From an uncultured Altererythrobacter sp. (GTDB lineage Bacteria; Pseudomonadota; Alphaproteobacteria; Sphingomonadales; Sphingomonadaceae): DNA of 21,761 nt. The DNA is taken from the NCBI GenBank assembly GCA_938009055.1, contig CALLIO010000256.1, forward strand, positions 1 to 21,761, read 5' to 3'. The position numbers were made by a program, and so were the translations under genes. Positions 13,898 through 21,231 of this stretch are shown here, one piece after another. How positions within the stretch are numbered: the first letter of the stretch is position 1; every line of letters begins with the position of its first letter. Under the pieces are notes generated by a model that ran no database searches, was not told the DNA's origin, and saw only the letters and a program-made list of their open reading frames with translations.

Positions 13898-14566
13898 ATG
13901 AACTCTCCTAACTCCCGCAAAAACCGCGATTCCCTGATCGCCGATCTGACCGAAGGCCTAACGCCTGTGCGCGCCATGCGCTTTCGCGACGGAGCGCTTG
14001 TTGTCGGCGCAGCAACCTTGCTGACCGGACTGGGCGTGGTTCTGGTCAAAGGTTTCTGGTTCGGCATGTTCGAAGGAGAGGCTGCTCCCTTCTTCTGGGT
14101 GACCAATGGCTTGCTGCTTATCCTCGGCCTCGCCGCCGCGACAGCTGTCATCACCATGGCCAGCCCCAAAGTCGGCAATCGCTATGACGCGCCGCGCTGG
14201 GCGAGCGCAATGCTCGCCATCCTTCCCCTAACGGCTCTGGTCGCGGTCTTGTCCGACACCCATGGCGCGCAAGGCCATGACCACGGAATGACTGGTTCGC
14301 TTGCCTGGATGTGCATCCGCAATTCGCTGATCGCATCAGGTCTGGTCGCTGCAAGCATCGTGCTGTGGCTGCGCCGCGGTGCGCCCGTTTCGACCAATCT
14401 GGGCGGCTGGATGACTGGCCTTGCAGCAGGTGCGATCGGCACGGCGGCTTACGGCCTGTCATGCCCGCTGGACTCAGTCGGACACCTTGGCATCGCCCAT
14501 GTTGCGCCGGTTGCGATAATGGCAGCGCTGGGCCGGCTTACGGTTCCTTCGCTGATCCGCTGGTAA
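13898..14566 (+). CDS. nrsF: NrsF-type anti-sigma factor (DUF1109)
   Basis: A 222-residue integral membrane protein with six predicted helices (about 33-52, 66-88, 101-119, 134-158, 168-188, 196-213) and a short cytoplasmic N-terminus that should hold SigF. NrsF/OsrA proteins keep SigF inactive and release it when metals act on two conserved cysteines; here exactly two cysteines are present, Cys139 (WMCIRN) and Cys189 (GLSCPLDS). The loop before the fourth helix contains His122, His127 and His129 in THGAQGHDHG, a plausible metal-binding site facing the periplasm; this is my inference. The last gene of the arm, it ends 15 bp from the convergent peptidase gene. Confidence 0.92.
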   Translation: MNSPNSRKNRDSLIADLTEGLTPVRAMRFRDGALVVGAATLLTGLGVVLVKGFWFGMFEGEAAPFFWVTNGLLLILGLAAATAVITMASPKVGNRYDAPRWASAMLAILPLTALVAVLSDTHGAQGHDHGMTGSLAWMCIRNSLIASGLVAASIVLWLRRGAPVSTNLGGWMTGLAAGAIGTAAYGLSCPLDSVGHLGIAHVAPVAIMAALGRLTVPSLIRW

Positions 14567-14581
14567 CGCTAGCCATCGACC

Positions 14582-15712
14582 CTACTCATCGGCGAAAACA
14601 GCAACGCTTTTTCTGCCCGAGCTATCGGCACGCCCGCGATACATGCCGGGCGTGTCGAAGCTGTAGCCGGAATGACCCCACGGGGTGAGGTAGATCACGC
14701 CGCCTGAACCGCCGAGCGCACCCATTTCGCCAATCACTTCATCGGCGATGGCCTGCACTTCTGCGGCAGGATAGAGAAATTCGCTGGCGTGGACGATGTA
14801 ACTGGGGAACCCATCTTCACGCAAAGGCACTTCGGCCTGTGCCTCTTTCATCATTTCGTGAAAGCGCAAGCGGACCCGCGTGCAAAATTCCTGCGCCACG
14901 CCCACACGGATGAAATATTCGCCCGTGCCAGTGCCGGAAATGCCGCAGCTGCGATTGTCGGCATAGGTGCCCGCGCCGATGATCGGGCTGTCCCCAATCC
15001 GGCCCCAACGCTTGCCCGTCATCCCGCCGGTTGATGTGCCCGCAGCGATATTGCCCGATTGGTCGAGCGCAACTGCGCCGACAGTGCCAAAACGTGCATC
15101 ACGCCCCAAGGCATCATGCTGAGCAGACTGCGTATCTTTGCTCATACGTTGCTTAAACCGTTCAAGCGCCTCCACCCGTGAAGGGGTTGAGAAATAGTCC
15201 TGATCAACCTGTTCAAGGCCTTGCTCGCGCGAGAAGACATCTGCCCCCTCGCCCGACAAAAGCACATGGCGGCTGTTATCCATCACCGCGCGTGCCAGAA
15301 GGATCGGGTTCTTCGTTGCGCTGACACCGGCTGCCGCGCCTGAATTGCGGGTCCTGCCCTCCATGATCGAGCTATCGAGCGAGAAGCTCTCCTCCCATGT
15401 CAGCACCGCGCCCTTGCCGGCATTGAAGTTAGGGTCATCTTCAAGCACCATGATCGCGGCAATCACCGCATCGGTGGCGCTGCCGCCATCGGCCAGTATC
15501 GCCTCGCCTGCATCCAAAGCTTCGGTCAGCTTCGCGCGCAGCTCAGCGTCTTTCTCTTCTGTGATTTTGTCGCGCGAGATCGTGCCTGCACCGCCATGGA
15601 TGACCAAGGACCAATAGCCTTCGAGCACTTCAGGCGGCTCTTCAGCATGCGCCGCCACGGGCATCGCCAAGGCTGCAATGAAAACACAGATATTCCGGAT
15701 CAAGACACGCAT
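14582..15712 (-). CDS. Periplasmic isoaspartyl peptidase/L-asparaginase (Ntn hydrolase, family T2)
   Basis: A 376-residue enzyme that hydrolyses isoaspartyl dipeptides and possibly asparagine, after self-cleavage of a precursor. Residues 1-23 are a Sec signal peptide ending in AHA. The N-terminal IHGGAG (38-43) is the typical beginning of the alpha subunit. The autocleavage site is at RFGT/VGAV, making Thr210 the new N-terminus and nucleophile of the beta subunit; it is followed by the substrate-binding stretch GTSTGGMTGKRWGR starting at 225 and the GTGTGEYF motif. The family members in E. coli and plants lack a signal peptide or have different lengths; this one should be exported. It is convergent with nrsF (15 bp apart) and divergent from ispG (92 bp). 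Confidence 0.92.
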   Translation of the reverse strand: MRVLIRNICVFIAALAMPVAAHAEEPPEVLEGYWSLVIHGGAGTISRDKITEEKDAELRAKLTEALDAGEAILADGGSATDAVIAAIMVLEDDPNFNAGKGAVLTWEESFSLDSSIMEGRTRNSGAAAGVSATKNPILLARAVMDNSRHVLLSGEGADVFSREQGLEQVDQDYFSTPSRVEALERFKQRMSKDTQSAQHDALGRDARFGTVGAVALDQSGNIAAGTSTGGMTGKRWGRIGDSPIIGAGTYADNRSCGISGTGTGEYFIRVGVAQEFCTRVRLRFHEMMKEAQAEVPLREDGFPSYIVHASEFLYPAAEVQAIADEVIGEMGALGGSGGVIYLTPWGHSGYSFDTPGMYRGRADSSGRKSVAVFADE

Positions 15713-15768
15713 TCAAAGCCCCCTTGGTTGCAAGCCCAGCAAGCTAACCGGATTGCTGCCACTTGTCA

Positions 15769-15797
15769 TTGCCCCTTCATCTAAGCGCGCCTATATG
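15769..15797 (+). promoter_or_regulatory. Candidate promoter for a leaderless ispG transcript
   Basis: TTGCCC (15769-15774) and TATATG (15792-15797) are 17 bp apart, each four of six matches to the housekeeping consensus. The expected start of transcription, about seven bases after the second element, falls on the A of the ispG ATG (15805). No Shine-Dalgarno-like sequence is seen before that ATG, which fits a leaderless message. Confidence 0.33.
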
Positions 15798-15804
15798 CCC
15801 ATCC

Positions 15805-16950
15805 ATGGCTTCTGTTAGACCTTGGCGCGATATCGAACGGCGCAAGAGCCGCCAGATTATGGTGGGCGATACGGCTGTGGGCGGCGATGCGCCGATCACG
15901 GTTCAAACCATGACCAACACGCCGACCGAGGATGCGGTGGCGACGCTCGACCAGATCCGCCGCTGCGAGGATGCAGGCGCAGACATAATCCGCGTTTCCT
16001 GCCCCACTGAAGAAGCCACGACTTCATTCAAGAAAATCGCCAAGGCTGCACGCGTGCCGCTCGTGGCGGACATCCACTTTCACTACAAACGGGCACTGGA
16101 AGCCGCCGATGCTGGCGCAGCATGCTTGCGCATCAATCCCGGCAATATCGGAAGCAGCGAACGCGTGGGCGAAGTGGTGCGCGCCGCCAAAGCCAATGGC
16201 TGCGCGATCCGCATTGGTGTGAATGCGGGCAGCCTCGAGAAGGATTTGCTCGAAAAATATGGCGAGCCATGCCCCGAAGCGCTGATTGAAAGCGCGCTCG
16301 ATCATATCAAGCTGCTACAAGACCATGATTTCCACGAATACAAAGTTGCGGTGAAAGCATCCGACGTATTCCTGGCTGTCGCCGCCTATCACGGGCTGGC
16401 GGACGCAGTGGATTGTCCGCTGCATTTGGGCATTACCGAGGCTGGCGGATTGATCGGCGGGACGGTCAAATCCTCGATCGGCATTGGCTCGCTATTGTGG
16501 GCGGGGATTGGCGACACGATCCGCGTTTCGCTTTCCGCAGAGCCGGAAGAAGAAGTCCGCGTTGGCTTTGAAATGCTCAAAGCTTTGGGCCTGCGCACAC
16601 GCGGCGTCCGCGTGGTGTCCTGCCCATCCTGCTCGCGCCAAGGATTCGATGTGATCCGCACGGTAGAAGCTTTGGAAGACCGCCTCCAGCATATAAAAAC
16701 GCCCTTGTCGCTCTCCGTTTTGGGCTGCGTTGTGAACGGCCCGGGCGAAGCGCGAGAGACCGATATCGGCCTGACCGGCGGCGGCAATGCGAAACATATG
16801 GTCTATCTTTCCGGCGTGAAGGACCACCATATCGAAAGCGAAGATATGCTCGACCACATCGTCAAGCTGGTCGAGGACAAAGCCGCCGCGATTGAGGCTG
16901 GTGATGCTGTCGCCTTTGATCCGCATGGCGAAAAAGAGCCTGCTGAATGA
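15805..16950 (+). CDS. ispG: 4-hydroxy-3-methylbut-2-enyl diphosphate synthase IspG (GcpE)
   Basis: A 381-residue iron-sulfur enzyme of the MEP isoprenoid pathway, converting methylerythritol cyclodiphosphate to hydroxymethylbutenyl diphosphate. The TIM-barrel domain covers about 1-260 (VQTMTNTPTED, ADIHFHYKRA, RINPGNIG) and the C-terminal cluster domain the rest. The cluster ligands are CPSC (Cys273, Cys276), GCVVNGPGE (Cys308 and Glu315); the spacing equals that of the E. coli enzyme. The start chosen is ATG 15805, the usual length of the family; an alternative TTG at 15763 would add 14 residues that look like non-coding sequence. There is no obvious ribosome-binding site. The stop overlaps the next gene by ATGA, and it heads a four-gene run. 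Confidence 0.97.
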   Translation: MASVRPWRDIERRKSRQIMVGDTAVGGDAPITVQTMTNTPTEDAVATLDQIRRCEDAGADIIRVSCPTEEATTSFKKIAKAARVPLVADIHFHYKRALEAADAGAACLRINPGNIGSSERVGEVVRAAKANGCAIRIGVNAGSLEKDLLEKYGEPCPEALIESALDHIKLLQDHDFHEYKVAVKASDVFLAVAAYHGLADAVDCPLHLGITEAGGLIGGTVKSSIGIGSLLWAGIGDTIRVSLSAEPEEEVRVGFEMLKALGLRTRGVRVVSCPSCSRQGFDVIRTVEALEDRLQHIKTPLSLSVLGCVVNGPGEARETDIGLTGGGNAKHMVYLSGVKDHHIESEDMLDHIVKLVEDKAAAIEAGDAVAFDPHGEKEPAE

Positions 16951-17513
16951 GCTTTGCGGCTGCGCTTTTTTTGATGCTTGCCCCGCCTCCGCCCGAGGTT
17001 GACGGGCTGGAATCCTCCCTCGCCGAAGAAACTTCGCCAGAGGCCGAAACCGACGAAACTGAGAAAGCCGAAGAAAAGCACGACTATCCCGAAGCGCGGC
17101 TTTACAATCCCGAGATTGACGCCAGCGCGGCGGTTGATGATGCTCTTGCGCGCGCGGCGGAGCGCAAAGTCAATGTGCTGATCGTTCTGGGCGCCAATTG
17201 GTGCCACGATAGCCGCGCCTTTGCCGGATGGAGCGAAAGCGAGCGGATTGGCGCGTTGATCGCTGAACGCTTCGAGATTGTCTTCATCAATGTCGGCATG
17301 CCCCAAGAAGGTGACGGGCATAACCAGCATATCGTCCGCCGCTTTGGCCTTGAAAACCAAGAAGGCACGCCGATGGTTATCATGGCGTCGTATGATGGCA
17401 TCATTCTCAATCCGGAAACTGCGCAAAGCTGGCGCAACACCGCCAGCCGTAGCGAGGACGAGATTTACGAAGAGCTGGCTATGATGGCGACAACTGAGTT
17501 GGCGCGCGACTAA
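16947..17513 (+). CDS. Thioredoxin-like protein with a CXXS active site
   Basis: A 188-residue protein with a hydrophobic N-terminus (about 1-15), an acidic low-complexity linker (about 17-46, rich in Glu, Ala, Thr) and a thioredoxin-fold domain (about 55-185). The active-site region reads LGANWCHDS (81-89), so Cys86 is present but the second cysteine of CXXC is Ser89; the cis-Pro loop is GTPMVI with Pro142. Monothiol thioredoxin-like proteins cannot do normal disulfide reduction and are more often used for isomerisation, trapping or cofactor binding. The N-terminal segment could be a signal peptide or anchor but lacks positive charges, so the location is unsure. The ATG overlaps the ispG stop; the next gene begins 2 bp after the TAA. 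Confidence 0.8.
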   Translation: MSFAAALFLMLAPPPPEVDGLESSLAEETSPEAETDETEKAEEKHDYPEARLYNPEIDASAAVDDALARAAERKVNVLIVLGANWCHDSRAFAGWSESERIGALIAERFEIVFINVGMPQEGDGHNQHIVRRFGLENQEGTPMVIMASYDGIILNPETAQSWRNTASRSEDEIYEELAMMATTELARD

Positions 17514-17515
17514 AC

Positions 17516-18424
17516 TTGCTCCACGTTGTTCATCACGCTGATTATATGGCGCCGCGCCCGACCAGCGGCACCTTTAAATTCGACAAATATTTCCTCGTCA
17601 TGGAAGCTTTGAGAGAAGCTGGCGAACCCTTCACCCAGCACGCGCCCGATCCTTGCCCGCGCGAATGGCTGGAAGCTGTCCATTGCCCGCAATATGTCGA
17701 AGAAGTCTTCACCCAAACCGTGCCGCGCGAGAAAGAACGCCGGATCGGCTTTCCCGTCACCGCTGCGATTGCCAGCCGCGTCCAGTACACCAATGGCGGA
17801 ACCTATCTCGCGGCCTTGCTCGCCCAGAAACATGGCTATGCTGCCAATTCAGCCGCTGGAAGCCATCACGCATTGCATGACACCGGCGCTGGCTATTGCG
17901 TTTTCAATGATCTTGCCGTCGCTTCCAACCGATTGATCGCAGAAGGTCATGCCAAACAAATTGTGATCGTTGATCTGGATGTCCATCAAGGTGATGGCAC
18001 GGCCAGCCTGACCGCCGGGCGCAGCGACATCTTCACATTCTCGGTTCATGCCGAAAAGAACTTCCCGGTTCGAAAAGCGCGTTCCGATCTTGATGTGGCG
18101 CTGCCCGATGACTGCGAGGATGAAGCCTATCTGGCAGCGATCTCGGATCATCTACCTTCTATCTTGGATCATCTCGAGCCGGATCTGGTGCTCTATCAGG
18201 CCGGCGTTGACCCGCATCTGGAGGATAGGCTTGGCCGTCTGGCTCTATCTGATGCGGGTCTGGAAAAGCGCGATTGCTATGTCGTTTCGCAGGCCCGCCA
18301 GCGCAATATTCCCATCGCATCAGCCCTTGGCGGTGGATATGGTGATCCGCATGATGTCGGTGCTCGTCACGCGCGCTCGATGTTGGCGATGGCGCGGCAG
18401 AATCAGGCCTTTACGCCGAGTTAA
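17516..18424 (+). CDS. Histone-deacetylase-like amidohydrolase
   Basis: A 302-residue zinc hydrolase of the arginase/deacetylase superfamily; bacterial members remove acetyl groups from small molecules such as acetylpolyamines or acetoin-related compounds, or from proteins. The catalytic His pair is in GSHHAL (117-118), GAGYCVFND is at 124-132, zinc ligands are Asp155 and His157 in DLDVHQGDGT and Asp232 in AGVDPH, and the catalytic Tyr is in GGGY (275). All are present, so it should be active. The start is a TTG at 17516; it preserves the conserved N-terminus LHVVHHADY, which an ATG start at 17546 would remove. It begins 2 bp after the thioredoxin-like gene, so translation is probably coupled. 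Confidence 0.9.
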   Translation: MLHVVHHADYMAPRPTSGTFKFDKYFLVMEALREAGEPFTQHAPDPCPREWLEAVHCPQYVEEVFTQTVPREKERRIGFPVTAAIASRVQYTNGGTYLAALLAQKHGYAANSAAGSHHALHDTGAGYCVFNDLAVASNRLIAEGHAKQIVIVDLDVHQGDGTASLTAGRSDIFTFSVHAEKNFPVRKARSDLDVALPDDCEDEAYLAAISDHLPSILDHLEPDLVLYQAGVDPHLEDRLGRLALSDAGLEKRDCYVVSQARQRNIPIASALGGGYGDPHDVGARHARSMLAMARQNQAFTPS

Positions 18425-18447
18425 GGCCGCCCGCGTAAAAAAAGCGC

Positions 18448-18957
18448 ATGTTCGACCGTTTCCTCTTGTTCGGAGTGGCTGTCCTTGGTGTCGGCGCCTT
18501 TGTTGCGACCTCGCCGCAGGATAACGCTCCCGGCGAGACAATCAACACTCTGGCCAGCGAGGCGACAGACGCAGAGAGCGATTGGTACGCTGGCGGACAC
18601 ACACTCAACCGCGAGTGGGACGGACATTTCTATGCCGAAGCTCATGTCGATGGCACGCCGGTACGGATGTTGGTCGACACCGGTGCCAGCGTAATCGCGC
18701 TCACAGCGGATGATGCCGTGGCAGCAGGGCTGGAATGGAGCGATGACCAAGTGCGCCATATCGGATCGGGCGCAAGCGGCGCGGTCTATGGCGTTCCGGT
18801 TAGCTTGAACGAGGTTGAGGTCGGCGGATTGACCCGCCAGAATGTGCGCGCGGTTATCATTCCCGAAGGGCTCGACATCTCGCTGCTTGGCCAATCCTAT
18901 CTCTCAAAAATCGGCAATGTCGCGATTGAAGACGGGACGATGACATTAGGCGGATAA
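18448..18957 (+). CDS. Membrane-anchored retropepsin-like aspartic protease
   Basis: A 169-residue protein with one N-terminal helix (about 5-21) and a periplasmic domain of the retropepsin-like family (TIGR02281 type). The active-site motif MLVDTGAS has the catalytic Asp at 77, and SLLGQSYLSKIG (towards the end) corresponds to the conserved second half. Like retroviral proteases, it should work as a homodimer, each chain giving one Asp. Homologues such as PerP in Caulobacter are periplasmic proteases. It begins 23 bp after the deacetylase stop; no good ribosome-binding site is visible in that A-rich gap. The stop codon lies in the first copy of a 14-bp tandem duplication. Confidence 0.88.
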   Translation: MFDRFLLFGVAVLGVGAFVATSPQDNAPGETINTLASEATDAESDWYAGGHTLNREWDGHFYAEAHVDGTPVRMLVDTGASVIALTADDAVAAGLEWSDDQVRHIGSGASGAVYGVPVSLNEVEVGGLTRQNVRAVIIPEGLDISLLGQSYLSKIGNVAIEDGTMTLGG

Positions 18958-18978
18958 TTGGGGCCGGATAATTGGAGC
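18951..18978 (+). repeat. 14-bp tandem duplication over the protease stop codon
   Basis: CGGATAATTGGGGC (18951-18964) is followed directly by CGGATAATTGGAGC (18965-18978), 13 of 14 bases identical. The TAA of the first copy is the stop codon of the protease gene. The repeat looks like a recent replication-slippage event. Confidence 0.9.
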
Positions 18979-18998
18979 GCACAAAGCGCCTCCATCGC

Positions 18999-19655
18999 TC
19001 AGAAATAAATGTCGATATAGTCGGTCGAGCGGTCGCACCATTCAAATTCGCGCAGCCGCCAATATTTGCGGTTCTGGGTGATGCCAAAGCGCCATTCCTT
19101 ATTCACATCGCACATCCGGCCTCGATCCGGAGTTCCGATGATGGTGATCTCGCCATTGAAGAGGAAATAGTCCTCGCCAATTTCGCTGACATAGCCTTCC
19201 AGCTTGAGGCCCGAATTCTCCTCATTCCTATGCTCGCCGCTTAGCCACCACACGCCTCCCTCATCGACTGCAACCCAAGCCTTGCCGCGCTTGTCCCAGC
19301 CAACCCATTGGAGCGTAAGGCCCGAATTGCCGAACAATCGCTCGGCACCGGCGCGATTGAGAATGCGCGTGGGTTCGGACGGAACTTCGCTCGCCTCAAC
19401 CGTCAGCGTCTTGGGCGCTTGGGCAAGATTGCTGCGAACCAGTTTCCGCTTGATATATTCCAGAGCTGGCGGCCGTTTTGGAACGCTTACCGGTTTGCGC
19501 GGAAGGGGCACGGGGGTCGAACGCGGTTGTGCAATTGCGGGCGGGGATGATGCCTGTGCCGATGCACTTTCCACCGGCGGCGCAGCGCTTTGACAGCCAG
19601 CCACCAATATTGCCGGAGCCAAGAGCATCAACCCCAAACCTGATCGCACCACCAT
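18999..19655 (-). CDS. Uncharacterised lipoprotein
   Basis: A 218-residue protein that I do not recognise. It has a lipoprotein signal peptide with the lipobox LVAGC, so Cys21 should be lipidated. The next 40 residues (22-65) are rich in Pro, Ala and Ser and are likely a flexible linker across the periplasm. The C-terminal domain (about 95-218) contains many aromatic residues (LQWVGWDKRGKAWVAVDEGG, YWRLREFEWC) and two cysteines (182 and 207) that could form a disulfide. There is a good ribosome-binding site (AAGGGAAGG) before the ATG. The gene is divergent from the FAD oxidoreductase gene, with only 35 bp between the two starts. Confidence 0.75.
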   Translation of the reverse strand: MVVRSGLGLMLLAPAILVAGCQSAAPPVESASAQASSPPAIAQPRSTPVPLPRKPVSVPKRPPALEYIKRKLVRSNLAQAPKTLTVEASEVPSEPTRILNRAGAERLFGNSGLTLQWVGWDKRGKAWVAVDEGGVWWLSGEHRNEENSGLKLEGYVSEIGEDYFLFNGEITIIGTPDRGRMCDVNKEWRFGITQNRKYWRLREFEWCDRSTDYIDIYF

Positions 19656-19690
19656 AAGCCTTCCCTTTCAGTTGCAGCTCGCATACTTAA

Positions 19691-21184
19691 ATGCCCAACA
19701 TCGCGCCCCAATCCAAGGATACCCCCAAAGTGGCGATTCAAGAAACCGATTATCTCATCATTGGCGCTGGCGCGGTTGGCCTCGCCTTTGCCGACACGCT
19801 GATTGACGAAGATCCTGATTGCCACATCACCTTCGTGGACAAGCACGCGAAGCCCGGCGGCCATTGGAACGATGCCTATTCCTTCGTCGCTTTGCACCAA
19901 CCCAGCGCCTTTTACGGCGTCAACTCGATGGAATTTCCGAGCGAACAGATCGACACGCATGGCCCCAATGCCGGCTTCTCTGCGCTCGCTAGTGGCCCTG
20001 AAATCAGCGCCTACTTTGAAAAAGTGATGAATATGCGGCTGCTGCCAACGGGGCGCGTCGCCTATCACCACCTCAGCGAATTTAAAGCCCGCGACGAGGA
20101 TGGCATTGCCCATGTCGCCTCGACCCTTTCCGGCGAGCAGACCCAGATCAAGGTTCGCCGCAAACTGGTCGACGGCACATTCTACCAGACCAGCGTGCCA
20201 TCAACGCATAAGCGCAATTTTGATATTGCAGAGGGCGTGGACGTTGTCGCGCCCGGCGAATTGCCCGACCTTTGGAAAACGCCGGACAGTCTTCCCGAGC
20301 ATTACGTGATTTTGGGTGCGGGCAAGACGGCCATGGATGCAGGCATCTGGCTGCTGGGAGCGGGCGTTGATCCCGCCAATATCACTTGGGTTCGCCCGCG
20401 CGAAAGCTGGCTATGGAACCGCGCCTATATCCAACCGGGCGCAGACTTCTTCGAAGCGGTGATCGGCAACCAGATGGCCCAGCTCAAAGCGGCAGAAACA
20501 GCGCAAAGCGGCGAAGAACTGATGCGCATCCTGGGTGAGAGCGGACATTATCTGCGGATTGATCCCGAGGTAGAACCAGAGATGTTCCATTTCGCCGTCA
20601 TTTCTGAAGGGGAGATCGAGCGCCTGCGCCGGATAAAGAACGTGGTTCGCAAGGGCCGCGTGCAGTCGATCACGCGCGGGGAGATGGAATTGCAAGAAGG
20701 CACGCATACCGTCCCGGGCAATACGCTCTATGTCGACTGCACTGCGCGCGCGGTACCGTTTTCGGTTGCAGCGAACGGGGAGCAACCCTTGTTCGAAGAC
20801 GGTTTGATCACGCTCCAACCGCTGCATGTGCCGCTGGTGACATTGAGCGCTGCGGTTGCCGCCTTTCTCGAAGCACATTTCGACACAGATGAAGAGCGCA
20901 ATGCTTTGGCCATCCCCGGCCCATTGACCGATACGCCAGCAACCTATCCGCATGCATTTGCGGTTACGATGCTCAACCGGTCTAACTGGTCGCAAAATCC
21001 GAAAATCGCGCCTTTCCTTACCAGATCGCGGCTTGATCCGTCCGGCCCAACCATGGCCAAGATGGCAGCAGAGGGGGACACGCGCCTCGCGATTATGGGC
21101 GAATTTGCCCAATTGGCAGTCAAAGCAGCGCCAAATCTGCGGAAATTGGCCGCCAAGGCTAGGAAAATTCACGAAAACACGTGA
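19691..21184 (+). CDS. FAD/NAD(P)-binding oxidoreductase
   Basis: A 497-residue flavoprotein. The N-terminal dinucleotide-binding motif IIGAGAVG (23-30) with a downstream acidic residue (FVDKH) should bind FAD; the second one, VILGAGKTAMD (206-216), should bind NAD(P)H. The stretch KPGGHWNDAYSFVALHQPS resembles flavin-containing monooxygenases and related oxidoreductases, but I cannot name a substrate. No signal peptide is seen. ATG 19691 is the only plausible start; there is no clear Shine-Dalgarno sequence. The gap to the divergent lipoprotein gene is 35 bp, so any promoter overlaps the lipoprotein gene's 5' end. The stop codon sits inside a perfect inverted repeat. Confidence 0.85.
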   Translation: MPNIAPQSKDTPKVAIQETDYLIIGAGAVGLAFADTLIDEDPDCHITFVDKHAKPGGHWNDAYSFVALHQPSAFYGVNSMEFPSEQIDTHGPNAGFSALASGPEISAYFEKVMNMRLLPTGRVAYHHLSEFKARDEDGIAHVASTLSGEQTQIKVRRKLVDGTFYQTSVPSTHKRNFDIAEGVDVVAPGELPDLWKTPDSLPEHYVILGAGKTAMDAGIWLLGAGVDPANITWVRPRESWLWNRAYIQPGADFFEAVIGNQMAQLKAAETAQSGEELMRILGESGHYLRIDPEVEPEMFHFAVISEGEIERLRRIKNVVRKGRVQSITRGEMELQEGTHTVPGNTLYVDCTARAVPFSVAANGEQPLFEDGLITLQPLHVPLVTLSAAVAAFLEAHFDTDEERNALAIPGPLTDTPATYPHAFAVTMLNRSNWSQNPKIAPFLTRSRLDPSGPTMAKMAAEGDTRLAIMGEFAQLAVKAAPNLRKLAAKARKIHENT

Positions 21185-21188
21185 ATTT
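21165..21188. repeat. Perfect inverted repeat over the oxidoreductase stop codon
   Basis: AAATTCACG (21165-21173) and CGTGAATTT (21180-21188) are exact reverse complements around a 6-bp spacer. The TGA stop (21182-21184) lies in the right arm. A further TTCACG follows at 21192-21197. Only three T follow the stem, so it is a weak terminator at best; it could also be an operator for the next gene. Confidence 0.6.
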
Positions 21189-21231
21189 ACCGTTCACGCG
21201 GGGGCCAAGCTTGGTCTAGTATGGTGGAGCT

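Noticed and set aside
18971..18995. GGAGCGC/GCGCCTCC bulged stem between the protease and lipoprotein genes
   Set aside because: One-base bulge and no T-run on either strand; could assist termination of both convergent transcripts but is not supported enough.
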